From the NCBI GenBank assembly GCA_037893245.1, contig JBAIAA010000598.1, positions 310,001-374,000 on the forward strand: a stretch of DNA of 64,000 bases. The letters run 5' to 3'. Below are positions 18,545 through 29,756 of the stretch, piece by piece (position 1 is the stretch's first letter; the number at the start of each line of letters is the position of its first letter). The notes beneath the pieces are model-generated. The model was not told the DNA's origin and made no database searches. It was given only the letters and a program-made list of their open reading frames with translations. Origin of the DNA: Crossaster papposus. Taxonomy: Eukaryota > Echinodermata > Asteroidea > Velatida > Solasteridae. The position numbers were made by a program, and so were the translations under genes.

Positions 18545-21500
18545 TTAGGTTATAGCGGAAGGCCAGCGCCCGAATCGATTCTTAGCTCTTAGCCGCTCAG
18601 AACGCCTCAGGCCTTCATGCGCCCCTGTCAGTGCGCTAGGTCCATCACTCAAAGGAGGGACGGCCTCGGCTGGGGTCTTGCTACCACCATCCGTCACGGT
18701 TATAGGAGTCTGGTCACTGGGAACTTGTACAACCACAAATTCCTCCTCTGAAGAATGTGAGTCACTGGACTCATCATCAGATTCCTCTGAAAATCCTGCA
18801 CAAGGCAAGTCACGCCAAATCTCCACTTCACCTTCCGTGCATAGGTCTGCCTCTCGAGGGTCGAGGATCAGCAGCTTTCGGTTGACTACTCTCTCGCTAC
18901 CCCCCAAAACCGGTCGAATGGTCACCACATCCTGCTCTGGGTTGCATCTGACCACAACATGTGGTGTCTCATCAAACTGGTCACTTAATTTATGCCTGCC
19001 TTTAAATGCACAATTTTTGACCAAAACTCTGCTGCCTACTTGTAGTTTCTGGATAGGCTTACACTTGGCATCGTAGTACCGCTTGTTAGCCTCAGCCGCG
19101 CCAATCAGGCGGTCTTTTGCAACCTTATAGGCCTGCTTCAACAGCTCAGCTTGCCGTTGCACATACTCCTCATTCAGGTCATGCTGCACATTGCCGACTA
19201 AATGGTCTATCGGGATGATTGGCTCCCGTCCAAAGAGAAGGGTCCATGGAGCAACCCCTGTCACACTATGTGGGGTGGTGTTGTACATATGCACAAGGTG
19301 GGGAAGGAGTTCGGGCCACCTCCTCCGGTCCCTCCCATCCAGGGATCTGATTAGGGAGCAGAGGGTTCTATTGAACCTCTCTGTCTGCCCGTTACCCTGG
19401 GCGTGGTATGGGCTTGTCCGAGTTTTTCGAATCCCGTACAGTTTACAGAGTTCCCTAACCAGATTGCCCTCAAAATTCCGACCCTGGTCGGAATGGACCT
19501 GAAGGGGCACTCCGTAGTGACTTATCCAGTTCTCCACAAGGGCTCGAGCAACAACAGGTGCGGTTTGGTTCCTACAGGGAACCGCTAATGCATACTTCGT
19601 AAACGCATCTGTCATAATCAACACGTCCTCGAACCCCCCACGGCCCCTATCAAGCTTCAAAAAGTCGATGGCCAGGCGTTCCATTGGTCGGAATGCCAAC
19701 AGGTGTCGCATAGGTGGCCGTATAGTCGGGGTTGGTGCCTTGGAGACAACACATCGCAAACACTTCTGAATATGCTCGCGGACATGGCCCGACATGCCTG
19801 GCCAAAAACACCTTAACCTCAACAGGGCAAGGGTCCTATTGATGCCTTGGTGCCCCCAATTGTCATGAACAGCTTCCAGCATACTACCCCTCAAGCATTT
19901 TGGAGTGAAGATCTGGAAGACATCACCCAGAGCTGAATCCTTGTAGGTTCTATAAAGAACTCCATTTCTCTCCACGATTGAAGACCACTCCTTCGTCCAT
20001 CCATTCACACCTGGTACTGGTAGACAGTCTTCGGTTTGACCCGGTCTCCATCCATTTGACCATCGCCTCCAAACCACTCGCAGCTGCTCGTCTGCCTTTT
20101 GCATTAAAGCAAGTTCACTGCATGAATACGAGGGCAGCACCGCTGAAGCTTGGTACCCTTGATCACCATCAGTGGGGTCATGATCACTGGACCCGTCCGT
20201 TTGGCTATTGGTCTGTAATGCACGGCGCACTTCGACTGGGACAGACGTACACATGACTATATCGTGCATAACTCTAACCGTATCAGCAGACTCTAAATTC
20301 AAAGGACACCGACTGAGCGCATCTGCGCATTTGTTGGTCCGCCCACTTCGAAACTTCACCTGCATGTCGAATGGAGCCAGTTGCGCAACCCACCTTTGCT
20401 CTGTTGCCCCTAACTTAGCATTCTGGAGATGGGCAAGGGGATTGTTATCTGTATACACGGTGAAACGGGCTCCTAGCAGATAATCCCGGAGTTTCTCTGA
20501 GACGGCCCACTTAAGAGCCAGCAATTCAAGCTTGAAGCTTGATAGGTCACTGTAGCACTTTTCTGCACCGCGCAACCCGCGACTTGCAAAGACAATCGGG
20601 TGTACAGCTCCATCATCCCCGACTTGAGCCAAACAGGCACCTAGACCTCTGAGTGATGCGTCAACTTCAACTATGAACTCTCTATCGAAACGTGGGTAGG
20701 CCAACACGGGAGTGCAACATAATTTAGCCTTAAGCTTCTCGAACGCTTCGTCTGCTTCCTTGGACCAGTGAAAGCCCTTCGTATGGTTCCCTGCTTTTTC
20801 GCTTGCTTTGGCCGTCAGGCTATGTAGGGGTGCAGCAATAGCCGCAAAGCCGGCAATAAAACGGCGGTAATAAGCCGCCAGACCTAAGAAAGAGCGCAAC
20901 TCCTCCCTGCTTTTTGGTGTGGGCCACCTAGCGATCTTGTCTATCTTATCACTGTTCACTGATACCCCCGACTCTGACACAACATGTCCTAGATATTTCA
21001 CCTGCCTCCTAAACAGGTCACACTTTGCACCCTTCAACTTGAGGCCATTTTGTACCAATCGGTCGAAAACCACACCCAACCTCGTCAAATGCTCCTCAAA
21101 GTCCTTCGAGTGCACCAATATATCGTCGAGGTAGAGTACAACCTGCGACAGATTAAGGTCCCCAAAAATACGCTCCATGGTCCTCTGGAAGGTTCCAGGA
21201 CTATTACTAAGTCCCATGGGTAACCTCGTAAACTCAAACAATCCCCAGGGGACTCGAAAAGCCGTCTTCTCTATCGATTCCTCGTGCATTGCCACTTGAT
21301 AATATCCATGGGACAGATCCAAAGAGGAGAAGTAACGGGCACCGCCTAAGGCCTCCAATGTCTCCTCAATCCTTGGAAGGGGGAAGGCGTCTTTCACTGT
21401 CAACCCATTCAGTTTCCTATAGTCTATGCACAAGCGAATAGACCCATCCCGCTTGCGAACTAACACCACGGGGCTAGCATACGGGCTAGTGGATCTTCGT

Positions 21501-22828
21501 ATGACCCCCTTGTCGAGTAACTCTTGGAGCATTCGCTGGACCTCTGGCATAAGATGTGGTGCGATCCGCCTATATGGCAAGCTCACTGGCTTCCCATCAA
21601 CGAGGTGTATTTCGTGGGGGATGAGGTCACACTTCCCAACATCCCATGATCCCTTGGAAAACGCCGCGTCATATTTCTGAATCAATGCCGCTACTCGGGT
21701 GGCTTCACTGGGGTTCAATCCTTTGAGACTTAGACCTGGGGGCAGCTGGTACTCCGTTCCATCTGGTAAGGTGAAACTCTCCTGCACAGCCTCTGATTGA
21801 TCTTTACACACCCCGTTGGGGTTCTGATCAACAGCTGCAGGACAATTTAACATATGAGAGCCCGGAGTGTCCTCTATACTCCCTTTCTCAAGAATCACCT
21901 CATCCACGGATACCCTAATATCCCCCTGCACAAGTTGAAGGCTAACTTCCTCCAACATGTCAGCCTCTCTGACAACCGCCAACTTCACACCCGCCGGCAC
22001 CGTAACCGGTTGGCCACCACGATTGCACACCAGTACATCCATTGAGGGCCCAGCTTGTATTCCCTCGACTATACTCCAGTTTTGAATACCAGGGAAAATC
22101 CCGTCATCTGAGCTGAGAGGTGATGCGGGACACCCCTCCACTACGACACAACTTCCTCGTGGTATCACTACCTTGGCATCCACCTTACAGCTTACTAACA
22201 TAGCTGTACAAGGGGGGATGACCTCCGTCTGCAGTGCGTGCACTTCACCCACAGTTCTTTGTGCTACGGTGTCCCTTCTCTCCTTACCACGTGACCGCTG
22301 TGCGTCAACCCACTGAAAAGCTGTCTCCCACTCACTCCCATGCAGTCCAGATGGCTTCGTCTTCAGAGCAGACAATGCTCTCAGAATATTACAACCAATT
22401 ATAATTGGGAACTCCTCCCGTCTATCTAGCTTTTCACTTGACTGTGTCGAGCGAACTAGAAAATGGGCCTTAATTTTCTTGCCAAGAACAACTATGTCCG
22501 TACTCAAATATCCATGAATTGGAATCTCAAGATCGTTGGCCCCTACAATTCTCACCAAATTTCCGACTGCGCCCAATTTACCTAACTTAGCTGCCAAGTA
22601 CTTCTGATAAAAGGGGAAACAAATTAGTGATGTCTCAGCCCCTGTGTCTAGGATACAGTTGGCTGTTACCCCACCTATTTCAACCTCCGCTGTGGGGCTT
22701 GCCGCAATCAATTTATCACGCAAATTATCGACAGCCCCCACCCCCTTCTCTAGGCTTATGTCAGCACCTGACAGATTGCTTGCAACCCCAACCGTAGGCG
22801 CAGCCTGCACCTCCGTCATCTCGCCCAC
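18545..22828 (-). CDS. pol: Gypsy pol: protease, reverse transcriptase, RNase H, integrase
   Basis: An uninterrupted 1427-codon frame. The aspartic protease motif LDTGAETSLI is near residue 60. RT has SPVVLVRKRDGSIRLCIDYR and the catalytic YLDD (near 564). RNase H begins at VDASLRGLGA and includes YTDNNPL. Integrase has the HHCC finger (H-x4-H with CLRC, about 995-1035), then a D,D-35-E core with AIDF, HSDQGRNFEGN and GQTERFNR (near 1054, 1113, 1144). It ends with an Arg-rich tail (RRSERLRAKN); I see no chromodomain. The first codon listed is GTG and the frame is open upstream in the -1 frame over the end of gag. Synthesis is most likely by frameshifting at the GGGAAAC site at 22846-22852. 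Confidence 0.95.
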   Translation of the reverse strand: MGEMTEVQAAPTVGVASNLSGADISLEKGVGAVDNLRDKLIAASPTAEVEIGGVTANCILDTGAETSLICFPFYQKYLAAKLGKLGAVGNLVRIVGANDLEIPIHGYLSTDIVVLGKKIKAHFLVRSTQSSEKLDRREEFPIIIGCNILRALSALKTKPSGLHGSEWETAFQWVDAQRSRGKERRDTVAQRTVGEVHALQTEVIPPCTAMLVSCKVDAKVVIPRGSCVVVEGCPASPLSSDDGIFPGIQNWSIVEGIQAGPSMDVLVCNRGGQPVTVPAGVKLAVVREADMLEEVSLQLVQGDIRVSVDEVILEKGSIEDTPGSHMLNCPAAVDQNPNGVCKDQSEAVQESFTLPDGTEYQLPPGLSLKGLNPSEATRVAALIQKYDAAFSKGSWDVGKCDLIPHEIHLVDGKPVSLPYRRIAPHLMPEVQRMLQELLDKGVIRRSTSPYASPVVLVRKRDGSIRLCIDYRKLNGLTVKDAFPLPRIEETLEALGGARYFSSLDLSHGYYQVAMHEESIEKTAFRVPWGLFEFTRLPMGLSNSPGTFQRTMERIFGDLNLSQVVLYLDDILVHSKDFEEHLTRLGVVFDRLVQNGLKLKGAKCDLFRRQVKYLGHVVSESGVSVNSDKIDKIARWPTPKSREELRSFLGLAAYYRRFIAGFAAIAAPLHSLTAKASEKAGNHTKGFHWSKEADEAFEKLKAKLCCTPVLAYPRFDREFIVEVDASLRGLGACLAQVGDDGAVHPIVFASRGLRGAEKCYSDLSSFKLELLALKWAVSEKLRDYLLGARFTVYTDNNPLAHLQNAKLGATEQRWVAQLAPFDMQVKFRSGRTNKCADALSRCPLNLESADTVRVMHDIVMCTSVPVEVRRALQTNSQTDGSSDHDPTDGDQGYQASAVLPSYSCSELALMQKADEQLRVVWRRWSNGWRPGQTEDCLPVPGVNGWTKEWSSIVERNGVLYRTYKDSALGDVFQIFTPKCLRGSMLEAVHDNWGHQGINRTLALLRLRCFWPGMSGHVREHIQKCLRCVVSKAPTPTIRPPMRHLLAFRPMERLAIDFLKLDRGRGGFEDVLIMTDAFTKYALAVPCRNQTAPVVARALVENWISHYGVPLQVHSDQGRNFEGNLVRELCKLYGIRKTRTSPYHAQGNGQTERFNRTLCSLIRSLDGRDRRRWPELLPHLVHMYNTTPHSVTGVAPWTLLFGREPIIPIDHLVGNVQHDLNEEYVQRQAELLKQAYKVAKDRLIGAAEANKRYYDAKCKPIQKLQVGSRVLVKNCAFKGRHKLSDQFDETPHVVVRCNPEQDVVTIRPVLGGSERVVNRKLLILDPREADLCTEGEVEIWRDLPCAGFSEESDDESSDSHSSEEEFVVVQVPSDQTPITVTDGGSKTPAEAVPPLSDGPSALTGAHEGLRRSERLRAKNRFGRWPSAIT

Positions 22829-23859
22829 TACGACGAAGGTGGGGCGTTTCCCGAAACATTCTGTTCCGTTTTGGCCGCATGTGTCTTGTATGGCTCCCTA
22901 TCCCTACACTGTTTTGCATAGTGGCCCGGCCTCTTACAGTTATGACAGATAACCGCAGATCGGTCATAACTTCTAGGCGCTAGCGCCTTGTCCAACTTTT
23001 CGCTCAAAACTGAGGTTAACTGTGCCAACTGGGCAGTAGTTGCAGCTTGCTGCTGCCCAAGTACATCTAACTTTTGAACAACCAACTTGTTCGACGCTAC
23101 AAGTTGGGTCAAAATGTCATCTGTCATGCTTGAATTCGAAGCAACCTGAACGTTGACCTGTTCAGGGTCACGCATGTCTGCTACCTCCCTAATTTTGTTC
23201 TTACGCGCAGCCTCTTCCTGATCTGGCAGTACAGCAAGTACATGCTCCCTGAGCTTAAAGAACGACAACTCGGGTTTTTCAACCAACAATCGCCGCAACT
23301 CTCTCCGCGCACTCATGTCTCTTGCGCCATTTACAAATTGCTCCTTAAGCACACGGCCTCGCATCAGGCGCAAGGCATCACGTTCCGGGCCTTCAGCCGC
23401 CTGCTCCATACGATCATGAAACCGCATTATAACCCGGCTAAAATCTGCCAGTGACTCTTCCGGTAATTGTTTCCGCGCATACAGTGCACTAGTCAGCGAG
23501 GACACGCTTTCGGAGGTGCCAAATCTGTTACTTAGGAGGGTGATTACCTTTGGTAGGGTGTCCCTTTCATCCTGGGGCGCGCATAGTATTTCCTCTTTTG
23601 CTATTCCGCCCAAGTGGTCCACAAATTCCCCAACTTGTCTATCACCCTCGAGCCCTAACTGCCGCGAATAACGGTCAAATTCCTCAAGCCATTCGTTTAT
23701 GGTCAAATCCCCAGGCTTGCGAGGGGGCCCACAGAACTTCACCAGACTAACCTTTGGGGTTGGTGTGATTTTCAAATTTCCAAAAGCATTCGCCAACGTC
23801 TGTGCTAAGGCCTCGTTAGACCTTGTGATTACTTCACCCAAAGCTTCTGGTAAGGCCAT
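22828..23859 (-). CDS. gag: Gypsy gag (capsid and CCHC nucleocapsid)
   Basis: A 343-residue protein. Residues about 40-220 look like a Ty3/Gypsy retrotransposon Gag capsid domain (KFCGPPRKPGDLTINEW, then a helical region with FVDHLGGIAKEEIL and LADFSRVIMRFHDRM). A single zinc knuckle CHNCKRPGHYAKQC lies at 305-318. The protein should assemble particles and bind element RNA. The ATG at 23859 is the first in a clear frame, about 600 nt from the 5' LTR. It ends at TAG 22828-22830, overlapping pol in the -1 frame. The product lacks breaks, supporting a young copy. Confidence 0.92.
   Translation of the reverse strand: MALPEALGEVITRSNEALAQTLANAFGNLKITPTPKVSLVKFCGPPRKPGDLTINEWLEEFDRYSRQLGLEGDRQVGEFVDHLGGIAKEEILCAPQDERDTLPKVITLLSNRFGTSESVSSLTSALYARKQLPEESLADFSRVIMRFHDRMEQAAEGPERDALRLMRGRVLKEQFVNGARDMSARRELRRLLVEKPELSFFKLREHVLAVLPDQEEAARKNKIREVADMRDPEQVNVQVASNSSMTDDILTQLVASNKLVVQKLDVLGQQQAATTAQLAQLTSVLSEKLDKALAPRSYDRSAVICHNCKRPGHYAKQCRDREPYKTHAAKTEQNVSGNAPPSS
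22846..22852 (-). promoter_or_regulatory. -1 ribosomal frameshift site GGGAAAC
   Basis: The gag codons TCG-GGA-AAC contain G-GGA-AAC in the X-XXY-YYZ phase, and pol lies in the -1 frame. The gag stop is only 15 nt downstream. The same heptamer is the slip site known from the Gypsy-derived mammalian gene PEG10. A stimulatory structure was not assessed. Confidence 0.75.
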
Positions 23860-24004
23860 AACTGTATACTGTTACCGCGCAAAATTGAAAAAAAAATTCA
23901 AAAGCCAGAAAGGTCAATACCCGAGCCCAGAAAACTGTTTCAAGACACCCCAGCGCTTTAAACAAACACCCTTACCCTTGCAAAGTCACAATTACAACAA
24001 CAGA

Positions 24005-24036
<32 letters not shown>

Positions 24037-24459
24037 GTGTTCTTACAACCACGAGTACGCACGCTTTAAGTGCACAATTGCGAAAAAAAGAGCATCAACT
24101 TTCCATTTACAGGCACATTATTTTCTTCTTATTAAAACTGCAAACCAGCTCAGCTTTCCAACAATCACCAAAACCCTTACAATTTTCCAGGGATTCTGTT
24201 AACATTACTAACTCAGTACACCGCTACACCTACACCGGGGTTTTCTAATACAATTAGAATCCGACTTATGGCAATAAAATACACTTTATTTATGTTATAC
24301 AGTCAATGATGTCTGACAACAAAACAATGTGTCTTATTCACCACACTTCTCCATGTGTTGGGGGTCCACATAAAATTACAAGGAAAACAATTTACATGTA
24401 GTCAACAAATATAACCCTATATATTCTTGAATCTTCTCTATCCTGTCTACGACGCCACT
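23860..24459 (-). other. Gypsy leader, including primer-binding site and a long A-run
   Basis: Directly inside the 5' LTR the minus strand reads AGTGGCGTCGTAGACAGGAT (24440-24459), the expected position of the primer-binding site. I cannot name the tRNA. A run of about 26 T at 24010-24035 (A on the element strand) lies between it and gag. No ORF. Confidence 0.6.
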
Positions 24460-25444
24460 TGTAGTAACCTCCGCGAGGGGCAGGGGTTGGGTTGGGTGGA
24501 GTCTCGTTATCAACTCCGAGGAGGGGAAGTGATCCCGGGTTCCGAGCAAGAAGAAACGAAGAGTCTTGAGACACCGGTGTATCCCCAAAATCTACTGGTT
24601 TATTACGAGACTGAGATCCATGGGACACAAAGTCAACCAACATGCAACAGCGACGAATACAACTTATACAGATGTGTACGGGGAAAACCCCGGAAAGACC
24701 CCTACGAGAGAAAAATGCACAAAACTAGTTCATGAATTTATCCCTCACATACATTTTATGAATACAATTACACTTTGATGAAATACACTATTTAAAGTGA
24801 GTTACACTTTAACCTTAAATTTATCTCACAAAATACATGTAATAACAGGTCCGGCCGCCCACACTCACCCAACACTGGAGGGTTTCAGAACAACCTATGT
24901 CCCACGGCCGGTGTGTATGCAGGCTAGCAGCCCCCTGCCTGATGTACTATCTAAAAGCCCTGTTTATGCTGCATACGAAACAGAAAACTTTTCGTGACAC
25001 ACAGCACAAACCACACAGTGGAGCGATTAGGAAAGTGTATTACAAATGTATCAATTTCACCCGCCGCTCAGCCGAGCCAACACACTGCGTGCACAACAGC
25101 CAACAAAAGCAACGTGTATTCCACGCGCAAAATCATGTGCACTGAAAGCGATGAATTTCGACGGTCACGACCCAAAATTACAAGCTAAAATATTCCATAA
25201 TCGGTTCCTACCCAAGCCATAAAGTGTATAATCTCGATCCCCAATAAGTATGCCTTCAGGTGATATACATATGCCCACCAAGATCTCCTCAGAGAGTATT
25301 TTATGAAAGGTTTTCTCACCGAGAGCCATCCAGGTCGAGGCCTAGTCTGTTCCAGCTCAGTTGGAAAAGGACCGCTGCAACACAGTAAGACGCAAGGGCG
25401 CCCTCTGGCCAATAAGGCGATAAATAAAATTACACACCACTACA
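24460..25444 (-). repeat. Gypsy 5' LTR (985 bp)
   Basis: It is near-identical to 16296-17275, differing by one extra TTGGG near 24487. The outer edge is followed by the ATAA duplication at 25445-25448. Confidence 0.95.
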
Positions 25445-25640
25445 ATAATAAACTGTTTACAATTGTCTTTTAGTAAAAGATGTTACTGGGTAGATTTATA
25501 CCAGACAGATTTATATTTGAGATCGAAATTTTCAAGCCCTCTTAACTTATTAGATGATATCCTGACAGATAATCCGAAGAGCCAAGAGGGTTACAATCTT
25601 GAGTTGGGATTGTCACAGCTGAATTTAGGCAGGTGCATTT
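25445..25640 (+). repeat. D-repeat copy 1, right half
   Basis: It continues the D-repeat interrupted at 16295 (AATAAACTGTTTACAATTG, then ATTTATACCAGACAGATTTA and CCAAGAGGGTTACAAT), matching 31860-32020. Confidence 0.8.
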
Positions 25641-25964
25641 TTCTATAAATATTTCAGGGATTTATGGGTGGGACCACGATTGTTATATGTTCAATGTATA
25701 TGTAATCTTCTTTTGTTAAGTAGGTATTTGTGGTTTAGCTGGCTGGAATGCAGTTGGCGTGCTCGAGGGACTTCGGGTATGCTGTGAAATTGGTTGGGGT
25801 TGTATACAAGGTGAGAGTAACATTAGAGCGAGAACAGTTTTTGCTATAAGTTGGTATGAAGTGAACAGTGGTTTTGAGTGTCTGCTGGCGGAGCCATTTC
25901 TTGGCAGCTTGTGCTGTCACTTGGCCCATCGGCACAGTAAAATTGCAGTCCTGTGAGGTAGTGG
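25641..25964 (+). other. Intronic sequence, nothing recognised
   Basis: Short stretch between the D-repeat and the LINE 3' end with no motif I can assign. Confidence 0.4.
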
Positions 25965-26197
25965 TAGTACATTTATTTCAACGCTGCCATTAACACAGAA
26001 TAGAAGAAAACAGAATTCACTTTAACAAAGAATAAACAATTAAATGATCTAATTATAATTATATACAGAAGTATTATAATTATAACCAAATTAATGACAA
26101 CATTTAGGTATAAGGTGAAGCGAATTGCTTTTGTACCCTAACCTATTGACAGACAATCTATATGGTCAACACACAGGACAAAGGACATTATACGTAA

Positions 26198-26882
26198 TGG
26201 GCCAGTCACAAATCAGTTGCGATGCGTCGGCGATGGGTAAAACCGGGAAATTTGAACAAAATCTTGAGACAGATCTCACGATTTTGCACCCGTCGGAGGC
26301 GCTCTCCGGACGCCTGCGGCTTGTCGCAGATTTTTTTGGCATCGCCACACCCGTCGCGGTCCCCAACTTTGAACTTAAAATTTTAAGATTGCTCGCAAGA
26401 TTTTTCACCCATTTTGGGCAACCCAGACACAATCTCCGATGACCTACGATGCCCTCCGATTAATCGGAGGCGTCCTCCGAATAATCTGAGACTAGTCGCA
26501 AGATTCTGTGTGGGATTGGAAATTCAGGTTGAGATTCAATGTCTGCGAGTGGTCTCCGGCGCCCTCCGACTGAATCGGAGGCGCCCTGCGACGATTCGTA
26601 CGCTTTCTGTGATCGTCTCCGACGAATCGTACGGTGGAATCGTAGTAAATCGTAGAAAAGATGCTCGCAGATATCGTCTCCGATGCAATCGGAGGCGATC
26701 GGAGGCTAATCCCACGATTTTTCGACAAAACCGGGTCAAAATCCTTGAAAAAATCTCAGACAATGTGACTGCTCCACTTTTATTAGGATTATTGCTAGGA
26801 TTGTTCAAGGATTCTTTATTTTCTACGACGACCCCCGGCCAAAACTAATCCCCGACAGATCGCCGACATTGTGACTGGGCCA
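26198..26882. mobile_element. PIF/Harbinger-like MITE (TAA target) rich in CTCCGAT palindromes
   Basis: The ends TGGGCCAGTCACAA and TTGTGACTGGGCCA are inverted repeats flanked by TAA on both sides (26195-26197 and 26883-26885). A 3-bp TWA duplication fits PIF/Harbinger. The 685-bp interior contains many short palindromes of the CTCCGATnnATCGGAG type and GATTCGTACG-like units. It is non-coding. Confidence 0.75.
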
Positions 26883-26967
26883 TAAACAAACAATATAACG
26901 AAACACACACTGGAAAACACAAGCTGGTGAGAGACAAAACCACAACAATTAAGTTCATAAATTATAA

Positions 26968-27681
26968 CTAATTATATGGATGTGAATCAAGAAGATAGAA
27001 TTTCAGCTTTTTAACAAATATAGAGAGGGAGTTTGATGATTTTAGGGACTCGTCTAAGCTATTCCAATATAAAGTGCCACGCTGAAAAACACTATTTTTA
27101 CACAACTCTGTTCGGCTAAACTGGACATAAAAATTGTTCTTGGCAGTACTTCGGGTATTATACAAATGAATGTCAGAGGTTAACATGAAGAATGAATTAA
27201 AACAACGGGGTAATACATTGGTTTTAAATTTATACATCAATTTGCCTAAATTAAAATAGTACAGGTCATTAAACTGTAAAAGACTCAGGTTTGTAAATAA
27301 AGGAAGGGAATGATCACGACAGCCAGCTTTTGATACTATTCGGACTGCTCGTTTCTGTAAAGTAAACAGTTTGTTGTATTTAGATGAACCCCCCCAAGTC
27401 AAGATTGAATAATTTAAATATGGCAAAACAAAAGAATTATACAGAGTTAACAAGATTCTACTGGGCAGGTAATATTTTAGACGGTTCATTATGCCAACAT
27501 TTTTAGATATTTTTGTCGCTATGTCATCAATATGGTTTCTCCAGGTGAGATGCTCATCCATAGTTATTCCTAGGAATTTAGTAGTTGTTACTTGGTTTAG
27601 CCTTGATTCATTTAAAATTAGAGGAACAGATTGAGAATATTTATACTGATGGGCACAGAAAATCATATAGTTAGATTTCAA
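26968..27681 (-). pseudogene. LINE ORF2, RT C-terminal region
   Basis: The frame reads TTTKFLGITMDEHLTWRNHI, PYLNYSILTWGGSS, a basic LQKRAVRIVSKAG and a YNTRST region to the stop. This is the thumb and C-terminal part of CR1/L2-type RT ORFs. It is shifted by one frame relative to the endonuclease part and lacks the catalytic block upstream. A homologous stretch is at 5292-5893. Confidence 0.85.
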
Positions 27682-27704
27682 TAAGTTAAGACATAATTTG
27701 TTTG

Positions 27705-29540
27705 CTAAGAGCCATTATGATCGATCGCATTACATATTTTACTGAGAACATATGATGTTGATAAATCAGTTGACCGGTTTTGTCTGAAGCCAAATTGTGC
27801 CTCCGAAAGAATATCATTCTTATTAATAAAAGATATTAACCTAATGTATATGAGCCTTTCAAATAACTTGGAGAATGTCGACAGAACTGAAATTGGTCTA
27901 TAATTAGTAATATCATGTTTACAACCTTTTTTGTAGATTGGTATAACTTGGGCTATTTTTAAGCCATCGGGAAATACTCCTGCTGTTAGACATTTATTAA
28001 AGATAATAGCTAAAGGTTTTGCTAACGAATACCTTGCCTGTTTTATTACAAAAGAATTCAAACCGTCGAAACCAGGAGCCTTGCCAGAAGGAATTTTGTT
28101 AATATTGTCCACAATCTCCTCTTGGGTAATAGGTGACAAGAAGAATGAATCCGAACATCGAGTATTTAAAAATGAATGAAAAGAGGTGTTACATAATGGT
28201 AGTCCACTAGAAAGACTGCTGCCAATATTAACAAAATAGTTGTTAAATGAATCAGCAATTTCGGTGTCGTTCGTAATGTTGATGCCATCATGGTTAAAAT
28301 AGGAGCTACTATTTTGTTTACGCTTATTTAAAAGAGAATTAATTACATTCCACGTACCTTTTATATTATTTTTTACTTCATTGAATTTTTTATATAGATA
28401 ATTCTTTTTGGATAATTTAATCAGAGAGTTAAGTTTATTTTTAAAGCTAGTATAAGTAGATTTATTTCGCGGAGTAGGGTTTTTCAAATACTTTTTGTAC
28501 AAGTGATTCTTACGCCTTATCGAGTTATAAATACCATTAGTTAACCATGGGGATTTGAGTTTATCATAGCGACATTTTACCTCGTGCAGAGGAAAGTTTT
28601 TATTATAAAGTTGTTTGATATGTAATAAAAACGTATCATACATACTGTGGATATCGTTTATAGAAGTTATACAATCCCACTCAGTATCATTCAAGTCATG
28701 AATAAAATTATCAACATTACTGTGGTTAAAGTCACGCTTTTTACATTTACTATCCGGTCGGACTTTTTCAGTAAGGTTTTCAATAATTACAAATATGGGA
28801 AGATGGTCACTAATATCAGTGGACAAAATACCAGCAGGTTGGTCTTGATAAACATTGGTAAAAATATTATCAATAAGTGTTGCACTATCATCAGTAATCC
28901 TGGTTGGTTTGTCTATGGTGGGAAAAAATGAATGAGATAAAAGGGTATTCATGAATGTTTGTACGCTATTATCAGTATCATACTCCAGTAAGTTTATATT
29001 AAAATCGCCCAAAATGTAACACTTTTTGTTCTCGCTGTCTATATGTGACAGAACTGTATCAGTACATTCAATAAAGTCAGTACATGATATGCAGGGTGGC
29101 TTATAAACAATACCAATGATAATATTTGCCTTACCGGTATTAACAAGTTCAATAAAGCATGATTCAATATCAGGGTTATCAAAACATAGGTCAGTACGGT
29201 TTATATAAACTAAATCCTGTTTTATATAAAGTGCAACACCACCACCTCTTTTGTTTTGTCTACAAGTACCTTCAATAACATAGTTTGGTATTTGTATCAA
29301 AGGGTCTTGTATATCCGTTAACCAGGTTTCCGATATTCCAATAACTGTAAAACTATTTTGTAAAAGATTCAGGTATTGAATAATGCTTGATATATTTCTA
29401 GGTAGACTACGAGCATTTAAGTGCAGCAGCTTCGTACCAATGTAACTTTTAAAATTATCCAAAAATTCATCCTGATCATAGTAATTACAGTTATTGTCAG
29501 GAATATGAAAATTTAAGTCTGGGTCGATATTAGAGTTCAT
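27705..29540 (-). pseudogene. LINE ORF2, apurinic endonuclease and N-terminal RT
   Basis: The APE-type endonuclease has Asn42 (LLHLNARS), Glu71 (ISETWL), GGVALYIK, YILGDFNINLL (Asp179, Asn181) and ISDHLPIF (Asp245, His246), so all catalytic positions are present. RT begins at IPSGKAPGFDGLNSFVIKQ and continues through IPIYKKGCKHDITNYRPIS and EAQFGFRQNRSTDLS before a stop at 27705. The rest of the palm, including the metal-binding YADD box, is absent from this copy. The break is an internal deletion of roughly 140 codons joined out of frame. Confidence 0.88.
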
Positions 29541-29756
29541 ACTAACTGTAAGTAATATGTTAAGTAATAATAAATATTAACTCACCGATGTTTAGAAGAT
29601 CCTTCACAACTAGTTGAGTATAGACCAGAATACATCCAAAGTGGTTTGTCTCACACCAGTGCATACATACAAACACATACATACATAGACAGGGCAATTG
29701 ACAAAATTGCATTTTATAAATAACTACAAATTAAGTGGAGCGTGGGTTAAGACATC

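Larger units (their letters stand above)
16296..25444 (-). mobile_element. Full-length Gypsy-type LTR retrotransposon carrying an SGNH-hydrolase ORF
   Basis: The element is 9.15 kb on the minus strand: 5' LTR 24460-25444, leader, gag, pol, an SGNH-like ORF in the env position, and 3' LTR 16296-17275. LTR ends are TG..CA. A 4-bp duplication ATAA flanks it, and D-repeat sequence is interrupted exactly at the borders. The LTRs seem identical apart from a 5-bp TTGGG duplication, and gag and pol are uninterrupted. Domain order PR-RT-RNase H-IN marks Ty3/Gypsy. It is young and plausibly active. It sits antisense to the host gene. Confidence 0.92.
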
